Shown here piece by piece: positions 1 through 7,674 of a DNA stretch of 64,000 nt (positions within the stretch are counted from its first letter, which is position 1; the number at the start of each line of letters is the position of its first letter). This stretch comes from Burkholderiaceae bacterium (GTDB lineage: Bacteria; Pseudomonadota; Gammaproteobacteria; Burkholderiales; Burkholderiaceae_F). The translations under genes and the position numbers were made by a program. The notes beneath the pieces are model-generated. The model saw only the letters and a list, made by a program, of their open reading frames with translations, searched no databases and was not told the DNA's origin. The stretch covers positions 18,580-82,579 of the forward strand of contig JAFAIM010000011.1 in NCBI GenBank assembly GCA_019236735.1, written 5' to 3'.

Positions 1-54
1 CACTGACCGACGAGCTGGCCGCAACGGCTTCCATCGCAGGGCGCTGCGAGCGTA

Positions 55-80
55 CCTAGTGGCATGTAACCACCCGATTC
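55..80 (+). repeat. dispersed repeat, single-arm copy
   Basis: The sequence beginning CCTAGTGGCATGTAAC and ending ACCCGATTC recurs at 6415-6439 with one inserted base here. At the second site it is one arm of a long inverted repeat; here only one arm is present. It lies just downstream of the dctM stop codon. Function unknown; it could be a remnant of a palindromic repeat element. Confidence 0.6.
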
Positions 81-114
81 CTCGCGGGCCAAGCCAAACG
101 GGCCAGCCGAGCGG

Positions 115-1470
115 TCAGGAGATGCGCGCCCCCAGCAGGAAATCGGGAAACCACATCGCGATCCGCGGCGCCACGCACAGAACGACCACCGCCAGAGTCA
201 TCAGCGCAACAAATGGCAGCACCCCCAGTACGACATCGCGCAGCGGAATGTCCGGTGCCACGTTGCGGATCACAAAAATGTTCAGCCCGACCGGTGGATG
301 GATCAAGCCCATTTCCATCACGATCGTCATTACGACGCCGAACCAGACCAGATCGAAGCCGGCAGAGTGCAACGGCGGAAGGATCACTGGCGCGGTCATC
401 AGGATGATCGATACCGGCGGCAGGAAGAAACCCAGAACAACGACCATCAGCAGGATCAGAGTCAGCAGCAGCCATCGCGACGCGTGCAGCCCGACAATCC
501 ACTGCGCTGCCGATTGGCTGATGTGCAGATAGCTCATCACGTACGCGTACAACAGCGACATGCCGATGATGAACATCAGCATCGTCGACTCGCGCAACGT
601 TGCCGCCAGGATCGGCGCCACCTGGCGTGGCCGCCAGACTTTATAAATGGTCCCCACCAAGGCCAATGCGAGCAGTGCGCCCAGGCCGGCCGTCTCGGAT
701 GGCGTGGCGAGCCCGCCGTACAGCGCCACCATCACGCCGGTCAGCAGCAGCAGAAACGGAAGCACCCGCGGTAGCAGCCGGAAGCGCTGCGCCATGGTGA
801 CGGGCTCATAGTGCAGGATCGCCGAGGAGATGCCCTGGCGGCGCTCCGCCTTCTGTGCGCGCTGAAATTCCAGCCGGAAGCGCCACGCGCAATAGGCACA
901 GAACAGGCCTACCAGCAGCAAGGCCGGGCCGACGCCCGCCAGGAACAGACGCCCGAGCGATTGCTCGGCAACGACCGCGTAGATGATCATCGTGATGGAA
1001 GGCGGCAGCAGGATCCCAAGCGTGCCTCCAGCGGCGATGATCCCCGAGGCGAATCCTCCGGAGTACCCGCGCGAGCGCATCTCCGGGATGCCCATCGATC
1101 CGATCGCCGAGCAGGTGGCGGGGCTGGAGCCGGCCATCGCAGCGAACAGCGCACATGCGAACACGTTGGCCATTCCCAGACCACCCGGGATCCGGTGCAT
1201 CCATGCGTGTACCGCTCCATACAGGTCCGCTCCGGCGCGTGTGCGGCCAATCGCCGCGCCTTTGAGGATGAACAGTGGAATGGACAGCAGGGTGATGCTG
1301 GCCAGCTCCTCGTACACGTTCTGCGTGACCACGTCGAGAGCCGCCATCGGCATCAGCGCCAGCATAAACACGATCGCGGTAGCGCCAAGCGCGAAAGCGA
1401 TCGGCATGCCGGTGAACATCATCAGCAGCGTAACCACGCCGTAGGCCGTGCCCACGGCACCCGTGCTCAT
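115..1470 (-). CDS. dctM: TRAP transporter large permease (DctM family)
   Basis: This is the large membrane subunit of a tripartite ATP-independent periplasmic (TRAP) transporter, which imports an organic acid or similar solute using an ion gradient. The 451-residue product is almost wholly hydrophobic, with about a dozen predicted membrane segments. It shows family-typical stretches such as MAGSSPATCSAIGSMGIPEM near residue 113 and GILLPPSITMIIYAVVAEQS soon after, and it is slightly longer than usual. It is last in the order dctP-dctQ-dctM. The ATG at 1470 is preceded by a 58-base gap after dctQ that holds a 35-bp sequence repeated upstream of the Crp/Fnr gene at 60745. The substrate cannot be read from the sequence. 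Confidence 0.93.
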   Translation of the reverse strand: MSTGAVGTAYGVVTLLMMFTGMPIAFALGATAIVFMLALMPMAALDVVTQNVYEELASITLLSIPLFILKGAAIGRTRAGADLYGAVHAWMHRIPGGLGMANVFACALFAAMAGSSPATCSAIGSMGIPEMRSRGYSGGFASGIIAAGGTLGILLPPSITMIIYAVVAEQSLGRLFLAGVGPALLLVGLFCAYCAWRFRLEFQRAQKAERRQGISSAILHYEPVTMAQRFRLLPRVLPFLLLLTGVMVALYGGLATPSETAGLGALLALALVGTIYKVWRPRQVAPILAATLRESTMLMFIIGMSLLYAYVMSYLHISQSAAQWIVGLHASRWLLLTLILLMVVVLGFFLPPVSIILMTAPVILPPLHSAGFDLVWFGVVMTIVMEMGLIHPPVGLNIFVIRNVAPDIPLRDVVLGVLPFVALMTLAVVVLCVAPRIAMWFPDFLLGARIS

Positions 1471-1480
1471 AGGTTAGGGG

Positions 1481-1515
1481 AAAAGACCCGAACGATTCGC
1501 GCTGACGCGCGGGGG
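1481..1515 (-). repeat. 35-bp leader repeat upstream of dctM
   Basis: Read on the minus strand, these 35 bases match 60698-60732 (plus strand) at 34 of 35 positions. Weaker similarity continues through CTAACC to the start codon of the next gene. Both copies sit directly upstream of a gene, dctM here and a Crp/Fnr regulator there. In one frame both copies encode RQRESFGSF. It may be a regulatory leader, a leader peptide or a small dispersed repeat. Confidence 0.7.
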
Positions 1516-1528
1516 CCATGAGCTTCGG

Positions 1529-2026
1529 TCATGGGTGCTCGCCTTCGTGGGGGCTATTGCTCACCAGCTGTAGCGCAAGCTGTACGGACAGAACGGTCAT
1601 TCCCACCGCCATCAGCCCGTACGGGATCCATAGGGATGGAGCCCACGTCGAATCGGTGGTCCGCCCGTCTTGCCAGGCTTCCAGCCACAGGGCCCAGGAC
1701 TTCCACGTGAAGAACCCGCAGAACAGCAGGCTCAGACAGTCGCACAGCCGAGCGCGAATGCGGTTCCAGCGCGCCGGCAGCAAACCGGCCAGCAGGCCGA
1801 TGCCGATGTGGCCGCGCTGCGCTTGCACGTATGCCCCGCTCAGGAACGTCGCACCGACGAGAAGGAAAATGGACGCTTCGTCCTGCCAGTCGGTCGGCAG
1901 CTTGAAGAAGTAGCGCGTCGCAACGCTGCTCGTCAGGATGCCGCCAGCGGTCAGCATCGCCAGCATGGAGACGCCGGCGAACAGACGGTTGATCCACTCC
2001 AACCCGCGCGACAGCGTTCCGAGCAA
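1529..2026 (-). CDS. dctQ: TRAP transporter small permease (DctQ family)
   Basis: Small membrane subunit of the TRAP transporter, expected to pair with DctM and contact the solute-loaded binding protein. The product is about 165 residues with four hydrophobic segments, the standard DctQ plan. The motif TDWQDEASIFLLVGATFLSG near residue 50 is typical: a conserved Trp and Glu before the second membrane segment. The open frame extends further upstream without a convincing start. I chose the TTG at 2026 because GAGGGGG lies about 8 bases before it and the protein then begins at the usual distance from the first helix. It follows dctP by about 50 bases and precedes dctM. Confidence 0.85.
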   Translation of the reverse strand: MLGTLSRGLEWINRLFAGVSMLAMLTAGGILTSSVATRYFFKLPTDWQDEASIFLLVGATFLSGAYVQAQRGHIGIGLLAGLLPARWNRIRARLCDCLSLLFCGFFTWKSWALWLEAWQDGRTTDSTWAPSLWIPYGLMAVGMTVLSVQLALQLVSNSPHEGEHP

Positions 2027-2078
2027 CGGAACCCCCTCAGGTATCCGGCGCCCGTCCGGGACGCGGGCCGGAGCAGTG

Positions 2079-3107
2079 TTAGGCGAGTGTCTGTTCTGCC
2101 AGCTTGAGCATGTGCGCGCAGCTGTCGGAACGGGCGGCGAAGTCTTTCCACGCCGTCTCGCGCGCCAGCGCCCGCCAGCGCTCCACGGTCGCCGCCGACA
2201 GGTCGTACGCCTTGCCGCCGGCACGCTCGTATGTGGAGGCCACTTTCTGGTCGTCCGCCTTGGCTCCCTCGACTGCGAACTTCTCGAGCTCGCCTCCCAC
2301 TTTCACCAACACGTCTTGGTGCGCCTTCGGAAGCGAATCGAACACGGTTCGCGACATCATCAGCGGCTCCAGCATGAACCAGTACGCCTTGCCTCGGCCT
2401 GTGGTCAGTTGCTTGGCCACTTCCTCCAGCCGGAACGAAATCAAGCTGGTCGACGAGGTCATCGCGGCATCCAGGGCTCCAGTTTGCATGTTCGCGTAGA
2501 TCTCGTCGGACGGGATGTTCATCACAGCCGAACCGGCCGCTTTCAGCACCATGTCCATTTCACGGCTGCCGCCGCGAACCTTCAGTCCCTTCGCGTCCTC
2601 TGGCTCGACGATCGGCCGGGTGCGGCTTGCGACCCCACCGGCCTGCCAAATCCAGCTCAGTATCAAGATGCCCTTGTCGCGCAGAAGATCCGACATCGCC
2701 TTACCGATCTCAGCGGTCTTCCAACGTGCGCCTTGCTCGTACGACGTTACGACGCCAGGCATCAGGCCCAGTCCCGTCTCCGGCACCTCCCCGCCTGCAT
2801 ACGACAGCGGAACCAGCGATAGATCGAGGGCGCCCTTGCGCATTGCGCTGAACTGCGCATTGGTCTTCATCAGCGAAGAGTTGGGATAGACCGTTCCCTT
2901 GAGCGCGCCCCCGGTGAGTCGTTCCACCTCGACAGCGAACTTGCGACACAGCCGATCGCGAAAATCGCCTTCCTCGATCGTTCCACCAGGAAACTGGTGG
3001 GAAATGGCCAGTGCGCGCGGCTCCGCAGAAAAGCTCGCGCGCAACGGCAACGCGACGGTCGACGCGGCAGCGGCCGCCTTTACCAGAGTGCGCCTCGTAC
3101 GATCCAT
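2079..3107 (-). CDS. dctP: TRAP transporter periplasmic solute-binding protein (DctP family)
   Basis: Periplasmic receptor that captures the solute and delivers it to DctQM. The 342-residue product starts with RTRRTLVK followed by an Ala-rich hydrophobic stretch, which looks like a twin-arginine (Tat) type signal. The mature part has DctP family features: GTVYPNSSLMKTNAQFSAM near residue 71, then a conserved central segment ending KGLKVRGG near residue 173. The ATG at 3107 has AGGAGA about 8 bases upstream. It is first in the three-gene operon. The ligand is not predictable by reading; many homologues bind C4-dicarboxylates, keto acids or aromatic acids. Confidence 0.93.
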   Translation of the reverse strand: MDRTRRTLVKAAAAASTVALPLRASFSAEPRALAISHQFPGGTIEEGDFRDRLCRKFAVEVERLTGGALKGTVYPNSSLMKTNAQFSAMRKGALDLSLVPLSYAGGEVPETGLGLMPGVVTSYEQGARWKTAEIGKAMSDLLRDKGILILSWIWQAGGVASRTRPIVEPEDAKGLKVRGGSREMDMVLKAAGSAVMNIPSDEIYANMQTGALDAAMTSSTSLISFRLEEVAKQLTTGRGKAYWFMLEPLMMSRTVFDSLPKAHQDVLVKVGGELEKFAVEGAKADDQKVASTYERAGGKAYDLSAATVERWRALARETAWKDFAARSDSCAHMLKLAEQTLA

Positions 3108-3230
3108 CTTGGTGTCTCCTCTACCGGCCGGACGAAAAAATTGGGGACTTGCGTCTAGGGAGCGCGCTGAGGTCTTGCGTCGGGACAGCGCCTGCTAAGC
3201 GCGCGCATTCTAACGGCGCGCAGCTGTCGT

Positions 3231-3524
3231 TCAAAGCGATCCCTGGGGTTTTCCCTCTCGTGCTAGCAGGTGTTCCCCCGAGTCGTTGGCAGCAACCCCC
3301 GAGCGATCCTCGAACAGCAGGCTTTGGGCGGTGATGCGGATCCGAACTCGAACCCGGTGCGGCCGCCCCAGCATCTTTTGCACCGCCGGGTCGTCGACCT
3401 CGATGTCGCGATAGATGTCGATCCGGTGCTCAAGCCCCGCTCTCGTGAGCGCCCTGGCGGCCCGGCGAGCCAGGTCACCAAGTTTGACGTCGTCAGAGAC
3501 TTTGCCCACGTTCAGGCAGCACAA
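3231..3524 (-). CDS. hypothetical protein, about 90-97 residues
   Basis: I do not recognise this product. The translation is rich in charged residues and looks like a small soluble protein, for example GDLARRAARALTRAGL and HRIDIYRDIEVDDPAVQ, with no signal peptide or membrane segment. The first possible start is TTG at 3524; a GTG six codons in (3509) is an alternative. It lies between metZ and dctP on the same strand with gaps on both sides and no clear ribosome-binding site. It reads more like a protein than the overlapping plus-strand frame, but it could be spurious. Confidence 0.4.
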   Translation of the reverse strand: MCCLNVGKVSDDVKLGDLARRAARALTRAGLEHRIDIYRDIEVDDPAVQKMLGRPHRVRVRIRITAQSLLFEDRSGVAANDSGEHLLAREGKPQGSL

Positions 3525-3677
3525 GCTTTATAGCCTGTCCATCGCATACCGCCGCAGGTTAACCTGCCGCATCCTGTGGCACCATCATCGACCGATCCCC
3601 CCGATGCGCTAGTGCTCGTCGAGCGAAGCGACCGACATCGGTCGCGTGTGCGGCTTGCCCGACGCAGGGCCGCCCGA

Positions 3678-4874
3678 CTAGGCCCCAAGTGCGCGCGCGA
3701 GGTCGCGCCGCAGATCTTCGGTGTCCTCGAGCCCAACGGCGATCCGGATCAGCGACTCGGTGATCCCCGCCTTCTGGCGCATCTCCGCTGTCAGTCGGCT
3801 GTGCGTCGTGCTGGCGGGGTGCGTGATCGTGCTGCGGGTGTCGCCGAGGTTGGCCGTGATCGACAGCAGGCGCACCGCATTGATCACACGCCAGGCACGC
3901 TGGCGGGCCTCGCCTTCGGCCACTTTCAACTCGAAGGCCACGACGGCTCCGAAGCCGCTTTGCTGGCTGCGCGCGAGCACGTGCTGAGGGTGCGACTCCA
4001 ATCCGGTGTACTGGACACGGGCAACCGCCGGGTGCGACTGCAGCCAGCGCGCCAGCTGCAGCGCCGACCGGGACTGAGCGTCGATTCGCAGCGACAGCGT
4101 CTCCAGCCCTTTGAGGAGCACCCACGCGTTAAACGGCGACAAACTGGGACCCGTCGTCCGCAGCACCGGCAGCAAGGTCTCCCGCACAAAGGCGGCACGC
4201 CCCACCAGAGCTCCCCCCAGCACTCGTCCCTGTCCGTCCAGATACTTGGTACCCGTATGCATCACGAGGTCGACGCCGTATTGCAGCGGCTGCTGTTGCG
4301 CCGGCGTGCAGAAACAGTTGTCCACCACCGTCAGCCCTCCCAGCTCGCGCCCGATGGCCGCGAAGGAACGAAGGTCAGTGACCTCCATTAGCGGGTTGGA
4401 CGGCGTCTCGCAGAACAGCAGTCGGGTGCGAGGGCGCGCCGCCGAGCGCCAGGCTGCCGGATCGGAACCGGAGACGTACGTCGTCTCGATTCCGAAGCGC
4501 CCCAACACGTTCGAGAACAGCTGCACCGTCGCGCCGAACACGTTGGATCCGCACAGAATGTGGTCTCCCGCGGTCAAATGCGCCAGGCACAGCGTCAGGA
4601 TCGCCGACATTCCGGAGGCGGTGGCCAGGCAATCCTCGCCACCCTCTAGCGCGGCAAGCCGCTGCTCGAACATCCGCACGGTCGGATTGGAGAAGCGCGA
4701 GTAGACGTACCCCTCCTCCTGACCTGCGAACCTGCGGGCCGCCTGCTCGGCGTCGTCGAACAGGAAGCTCGAAGTCAGGAACAAAGCTTCGCTATGTTCG
4801 TGGAACTGGCTTCGCAGGGTTCCCGCGCGGACCGCCTGGGTCTGCGCGGACGGGGGAGGATCGCCGCCGCTCAC
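3678..4874 (-). CDS. metZ: O-succinylhomoserine sulfhydrylase (MetZ)
   Basis: PLP-dependent enzyme of the Cys/Met metabolism family that makes homocysteine from O-succinylhomoserine and sulfide in methionine synthesis. The 398-residue product has YVYSRFSNPTVRMFEQRLAALEGG (shortened here to its key YSRFSNPT part) near residue 57 and the PLP-binding lysine, Lys210, in MHTGTKYLDGQGR. The start is a GTG at 4874, about 10 bases after the purF stop, so translation is probably coupled. The order cvpA-purF-metZ is typical of beta- and some gammaproteobacteria and favours MetZ over cystathionine gamma-synthase, which has a similar sequence. Confidence 0.93.
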   Translation of the reverse strand: MSGGDPPPSAQTQAVRAGTLRSQFHEHSEALFLTSSFLFDDAEQAARRFAGQEEGYVYSRFSNPTVRMFEQRLAALEGGEDCLATASGMSAILTLCLAHLTAGDHILCGSNVFGATVQLFSNVLGRFGIETTYVSGSDPAAWRSAARPRTRLLFCETPSNPLMEVTDLRSFAAIGRELGGLTVVDNCFCTPAQQQPLQYGVDLVMHTGTKYLDGQGRVLGGALVGRAAFVRETLLPVLRTTGPSLSPFNAWVLLKGLETLSLRIDAQSRSALQLARWLQSHPAVARVQYTGLESHPQHVLARSQQSGFGAVVAFELKVAEGEARQRAWRVINAVRLLSITANLGDTRSTITHPASTTHSRLTAEMRQKAGITESLIRIAVGLEDTEDLRRDLARALGA

Positions 4875-4884
4875 CGGAGCTGTC

Positions 4885-6402
4885 TCAGTCGGCCGATTCG
4901 ATCGCCAAACTCAACTGCGACAACCCGCCGCCCTCGGAAAGTTGGGGGGCCAAACGGGAGCGCTCGATCCGGTCCAGGTACGCCGGCGTTACGTCGCCCG
5001 TGACGTAAACGCCGTCGAAGCACGAGGCTTCGAACCCATCCAAGTGCGTGGTGCCGTCGCGCACGGCGCTCTTCAGGTCCTCGATACTCTGGTAAATCAG
5101 CGCATCGGCGCCGATCACGCGACGAATCTCATCGTCGGTGCGCGAAGCGGCGATCAACTCGGCGCGAGTCGGCATGTCGATTCCGTACACGTTGGGGAAG
5201 CGCACCGGCGGAGCCGACGAAGCGAAGTAGACCCGGTTGGCTCCGGCTTCGCGAGCCATCTGAACGATTTCCTGGCTGGTCGTGCCGCGCACGATCGAAT
5301 CGTCGACCAGCAACACGTTCTTTCCCTTGAACTCCACCCCGATCGCATTGAGCTTCTGGCGCACCGAACGCTTGCGCACCGCCTGCCCCGGCATGATGAA
5401 CGTACGCCCGATGTATCGGTTCTTGATGAATCCCTCGCGATAGTTCAGGCTCAGCCGGTTGGCGAGCTGCATCGCAGCCGGCCGGCTCGAGTCCGGGATC
5501 GGCATCACCACATCGATGTCGCCGCAACGCAGTTCGCGCTCGACACGCGCAGCCAGGTATTCGCCCAGGCGCAGCCGAGCGCCGTACACCGAGATGCCGT
5601 CGATCAGCGAGTCGGGGCGCGCTAGATAGACGTATTCGAACAGGCACGGATTGCGGCTTGGGTGTTCGGCGCATTGGCGGCTGAAGAAACGGCCGTCAAG
5701 ATCGACGAAGACCGCCTCACCGGGCGCAACGTCGCGCACGAACCGGTATCCCAGGCCTTCCAGCGCCACTGATTCGGATGCGACCAAGTACTCCGTGCCC
5801 AGGTCGGTTTCCAGCACACCGAAGCAAAGAGGCCGTATGCCAAAAGGGTCGCGGAACGCGAGCAGCCCGTAGCCGGCAATCTCGGCAACGACTGCGTACG
5901 AGCCGCTCGCGCGTCGATGCAGCGCGGATACGGCCGCGAAGATCGCGTCCGGGTCCAACGACAGACCGTTGCTGGCAATCTGCAGCTCGTGCGCCAGCAC
6001 GTTCAGCAGAACCTCGGAGTCCGAATTCGTGTTGATGTGGCGCCGGTCACGCCGGAACATCTCCTCTTTCAGCGTGTCCGTGTTGGTCAAGTTGCCGTTG
6101 TGCGCCAGCGCGACGCCAAACGGCGCGTTCACGTAGAACGGCTGCGCCTCCTCCGAGTCGCTGGCCGAGCCCTGGGTCGGGTAGCGCACCTGGGCGATCC
6201 CGGACTTGCCCGGAAGCGAGCGCATGTTGCGGGTGCGGAACACGTCGCGCACCTGGCCCGCGCCCTTGAACATGTGGAAGCGGTTGCCGTGCACCGTCGC
6301 GATCCCTGCGGCGTCCTGGCCGCGGTGCTGCAGCAGCAGCAGCGCGTCGTACAGCAGCTGGTTGACTGGGGCCGACGAGACCACGCCGACGATTCCGCAC
6401 AT
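4885..6402 (-). CDS. purF: amidophosphoribosyltransferase (PurF)
   Basis: First enzyme of de novo purine synthesis: transfers ammonia from glutamine to PRPP, giving phosphoribosylamine. The 505-residue product begins MCGIVGVV, so Cys2 becomes the N-terminal nucleophile of the Ntn-hydrolase glutaminase domain after Met removal. This fixes the start at the ATG at 6402, although the frame stays open upstream. The C-terminal phosphoribosyltransferase domain has the PRPP loop LLVDDSIVRGTTS at about 364-376. Length is normal. It follows cvpA, the usual partner, and precedes metZ. The start codon lies only a dozen bases from the 6415-6466 inverted repeat, which would sit in the purF leader. Confidence 0.97.
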   Translation of the reverse strand: MCGIVGVVSSAPVNQLLYDALLLLQHRGQDAAGIATVHGNRFHMFKGAGQVRDVFRTRNMRSLPGKSGIAQVRYPTQGSASDSEEAQPFYVNAPFGVALAHNGNLTNTDTLKEEMFRRDRRHINTNSDSEVLLNVLAHELQIASNGLSLDPDAIFAAVSALHRRASGSYAVVAEIAGYGLLAFRDPFGIRPLCFGVLETDLGTEYLVASESVALEGLGYRFVRDVAPGEAVFVDLDGRFFSRQCAEHPSRNPCLFEYVYLARPDSLIDGISVYGARLRLGEYLAARVERELRCGDIDVVMPIPDSSRPAAMQLANRLSLNYREGFIKNRYIGRTFIMPGQAVRKRSVRQKLNAIGVEFKGKNVLLVDDSIVRGTTSQEIVQMAREAGANRVYFASSAPPVRFPNVYGIDMPTRAELIAASRTDDEIRRVIGADALIYQSIEDLKSAVRDGTTHLDGFEASCFDGVYVTGDVTPAYLDRIERSRLAPQLSEGGGLSQLSLAIESAD

Positions 6403-6407
6403 CGGAT

Positions 6408-6953
6408 TCAGGCTCCTAGTGGCATGTAACACCCGATTCGCTGGGTGCGGGTGCTACATGCCACTAACGCTACCACCGGCCGATGCGCCGATGGTGCCAG
6501 ATCAGGCGATATCCATCGTAGCGCGGCCTCGAGTGAGGGCGCCAGACGAGAAGAGGTCCAGAACGCGCGCTCCGACAAACCGACGCGGACCACGACCAAC
6601 GCGACCAGAAGCCACACCGCCGCCGCCCGCCCGACCCCGAGCAGCGCTCCCAGCGCCCGGTCGGGTCCCGCCAGGTGTGCAGCCGTGACGACCGCGCGCA
6701 GCGCGCGGCCGATCAAGTGCGCAGTCAGTACGCATCCGAGCACGATCAGGATCGCCGCGACAGCGGTTCGAACGCCATCCGAGCCGATCTGCCCCGGCAA
6801 GCGGTGTCCCAGAGCGACCGCGTAGTTCAGCGTGAGCACAACTGCGAGCACCCAGCCCGCAAGAGCGGCCGTCTCTTTGACGAAACCGCGAATGGCGCCA
6901 ACCAGCACCGATACCAGCGCGATCCCCAGCAAAGCAGCATCGAACAGATTCAT
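6408..6953 (-). CDS. cvpA: CvpA family membrane protein
   Basis: Inner-membrane protein first described as needed for colicin V production and commonly linked to purF. The 181-residue product has four hydrophobic segments and the family N-terminus MNLFDAALLGIALVSVLVG. The ATG at 6953 overlaps the stop of the SPOR-domain gene (ATGA). Odd feature: the last 20 or so codons, after about residue 161 (CSTRTQRIGCYMPLGA), are encoded by the inverted repeat at 6415-6466. The tail therefore looks acquired and the protein is somewhat longer than usual. The rest of the protein looks intact. Confidence 0.92.
   Translation of the reverse strand: MNLFDAALLGIALVSVLVGAIRGFVKETAALAGWVLAVVLTLNYAVALGHRLPGQIGSDGVRTAVAAILIVLGCVLTAHLIGRALRAVVTAAHLAGPDRALGALLGVGRAAAVWLLVALVVVRVGLSERAFWTSSRLAPSLEAALRWISPDLAPSAHRPVVALVACSTRTQRIGCYMPLGA
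6415..6466. repeat. palindromic repeat (18-bp arms) in the cvpA 3' end and purF leader
   Basis: The arms at 6417-6434 and 6449-6466 match as an inverted repeat at 17 of 18 positions, separated by 14 bases. The left arm plus the following CGATTC also occurs at 55-80. It covers the last codons of cvpA and ends about 14 bases upstream of the purF ATG. In RNA it would form a stable hairpin between the two genes. There is no T-run, so a simple intrinsic terminator is unlikely. Confidence 0.8.
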
Positions 6954-7660
6954 CGCTCGCCCTGCTCGATCCGTATGACGTTCGAGCCGACGCCCAGCGA
7001 GCGCAGGTGGCGCCGAGCCCGTACCGCGGCGTCGCGCGATGAAAATGGCCCCAGGCGCACGCGATAGAGCACCCCATCTGCGGCGGCCGCACGCTCCACG
7101 AACGGTGCCATGCCGGCACCGGATAGGCGCTCGGAGAACGACTGCGCGGCCGCCTCAGTCGAAAGAGCGGCGGCCTGCAAAAACCAGTGCCCCTCCTGAG
7201 CATGCGGTGCGGAGGCTTTTTGCGGCGACGAGCGCCCGCTACCTGTGGTGCTCCCCGTATCGGGTGCCGGTGCAGGCGGTGCCGGCGCCGTCTCTCCGGC
7301 CGCAGGCTTAGCGGGCGCCGCATCGGTCGACGTTGCCGCCGCTGGAGCGTTCGCGTCGGTCGTGCTGGGTCGGCTCGAGTCCGCCGGAAGCGACAAGCGC
7401 GGAGCAAACGGCGTACGTTCGCTGGGAATGTCGATCGGAATATTGTCGGGAAGAGGTCGCGGCGCCTGATCCAGAATCATCGGAACCACCACCGCAGTTC
7501 CCAGCAGCAGCGCAGCAGCCCCAATTAAGCGGTGACGCAGTCGCATGCGAACTCGCGCCACCCCGCCGTCACCTTCGCCGGCGTCCTCGAGATTCAGCGC
7601 CTCGCTGGGTCGTTGGCTGGTCGCGCGTGGCTTCCGGCGCCGCCAGAACGCCCATTTCAT
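6950..7660 (-). CDS. SPOR-domain protein (DedD-like)
   Basis: Single-pass inner-membrane protein expected to bind denuded peptidoglycan at the division septum through its SPOR domain. The product is 236 residues: a basic cytoplasmic N-terminus (MKWAFWRRRKP), one membrane segment around residue 45-65, a Pro/Ala-rich periplasmic linker, and a C-terminal SPOR domain of about 75 residues starting GHWFLQAAA. I chose the ATG at 7660; a TTG two codons upstream is also possible. Its stop overlaps the cvpA start. A SPOR protein between folC and cvpA is the normal order in Burkholderiales. Confidence 0.9.
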   Translation of the reverse strand: MKWAFWRRRKPRATSQRPSEALNLEDAGEGDGGVARVRMRLRHRLIGAAALLLGTAVVVPMILDQAPRPLPDNIPIDIPSERTPFAPRLSLPADSSRPSTTDANAPAAATSTDAAPAKPAAGETAPAPPAPAPDTGSTTGSGRSSPQKASAPHAQEGHWFLQAAALSTEAAAQSFSERLSGAGMAPFVERAAAADGVLYRVRLGPFSSRDAAVRARRHLRSLGVGSNVIRIEQGER

Positions 7661-7674
7661 TGCCAACCGGGCCC

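Noticed and set aside
1..59. Possible C-terminal end of a plus-strand gene (reads LTDELAATASIAGRCERT then stop)
   Set aside because: Only 19 codons lie in the window; no family could be seen and GC-rich DNA often stays open by chance.
3270..3533. Plus-strand 87-codon frame opposite the hypothetical gene at 3231-3524
   Set aside because: The minus-strand product looks more protein-like; the plus frame is Pro/Arg-rich with no ribosome site.
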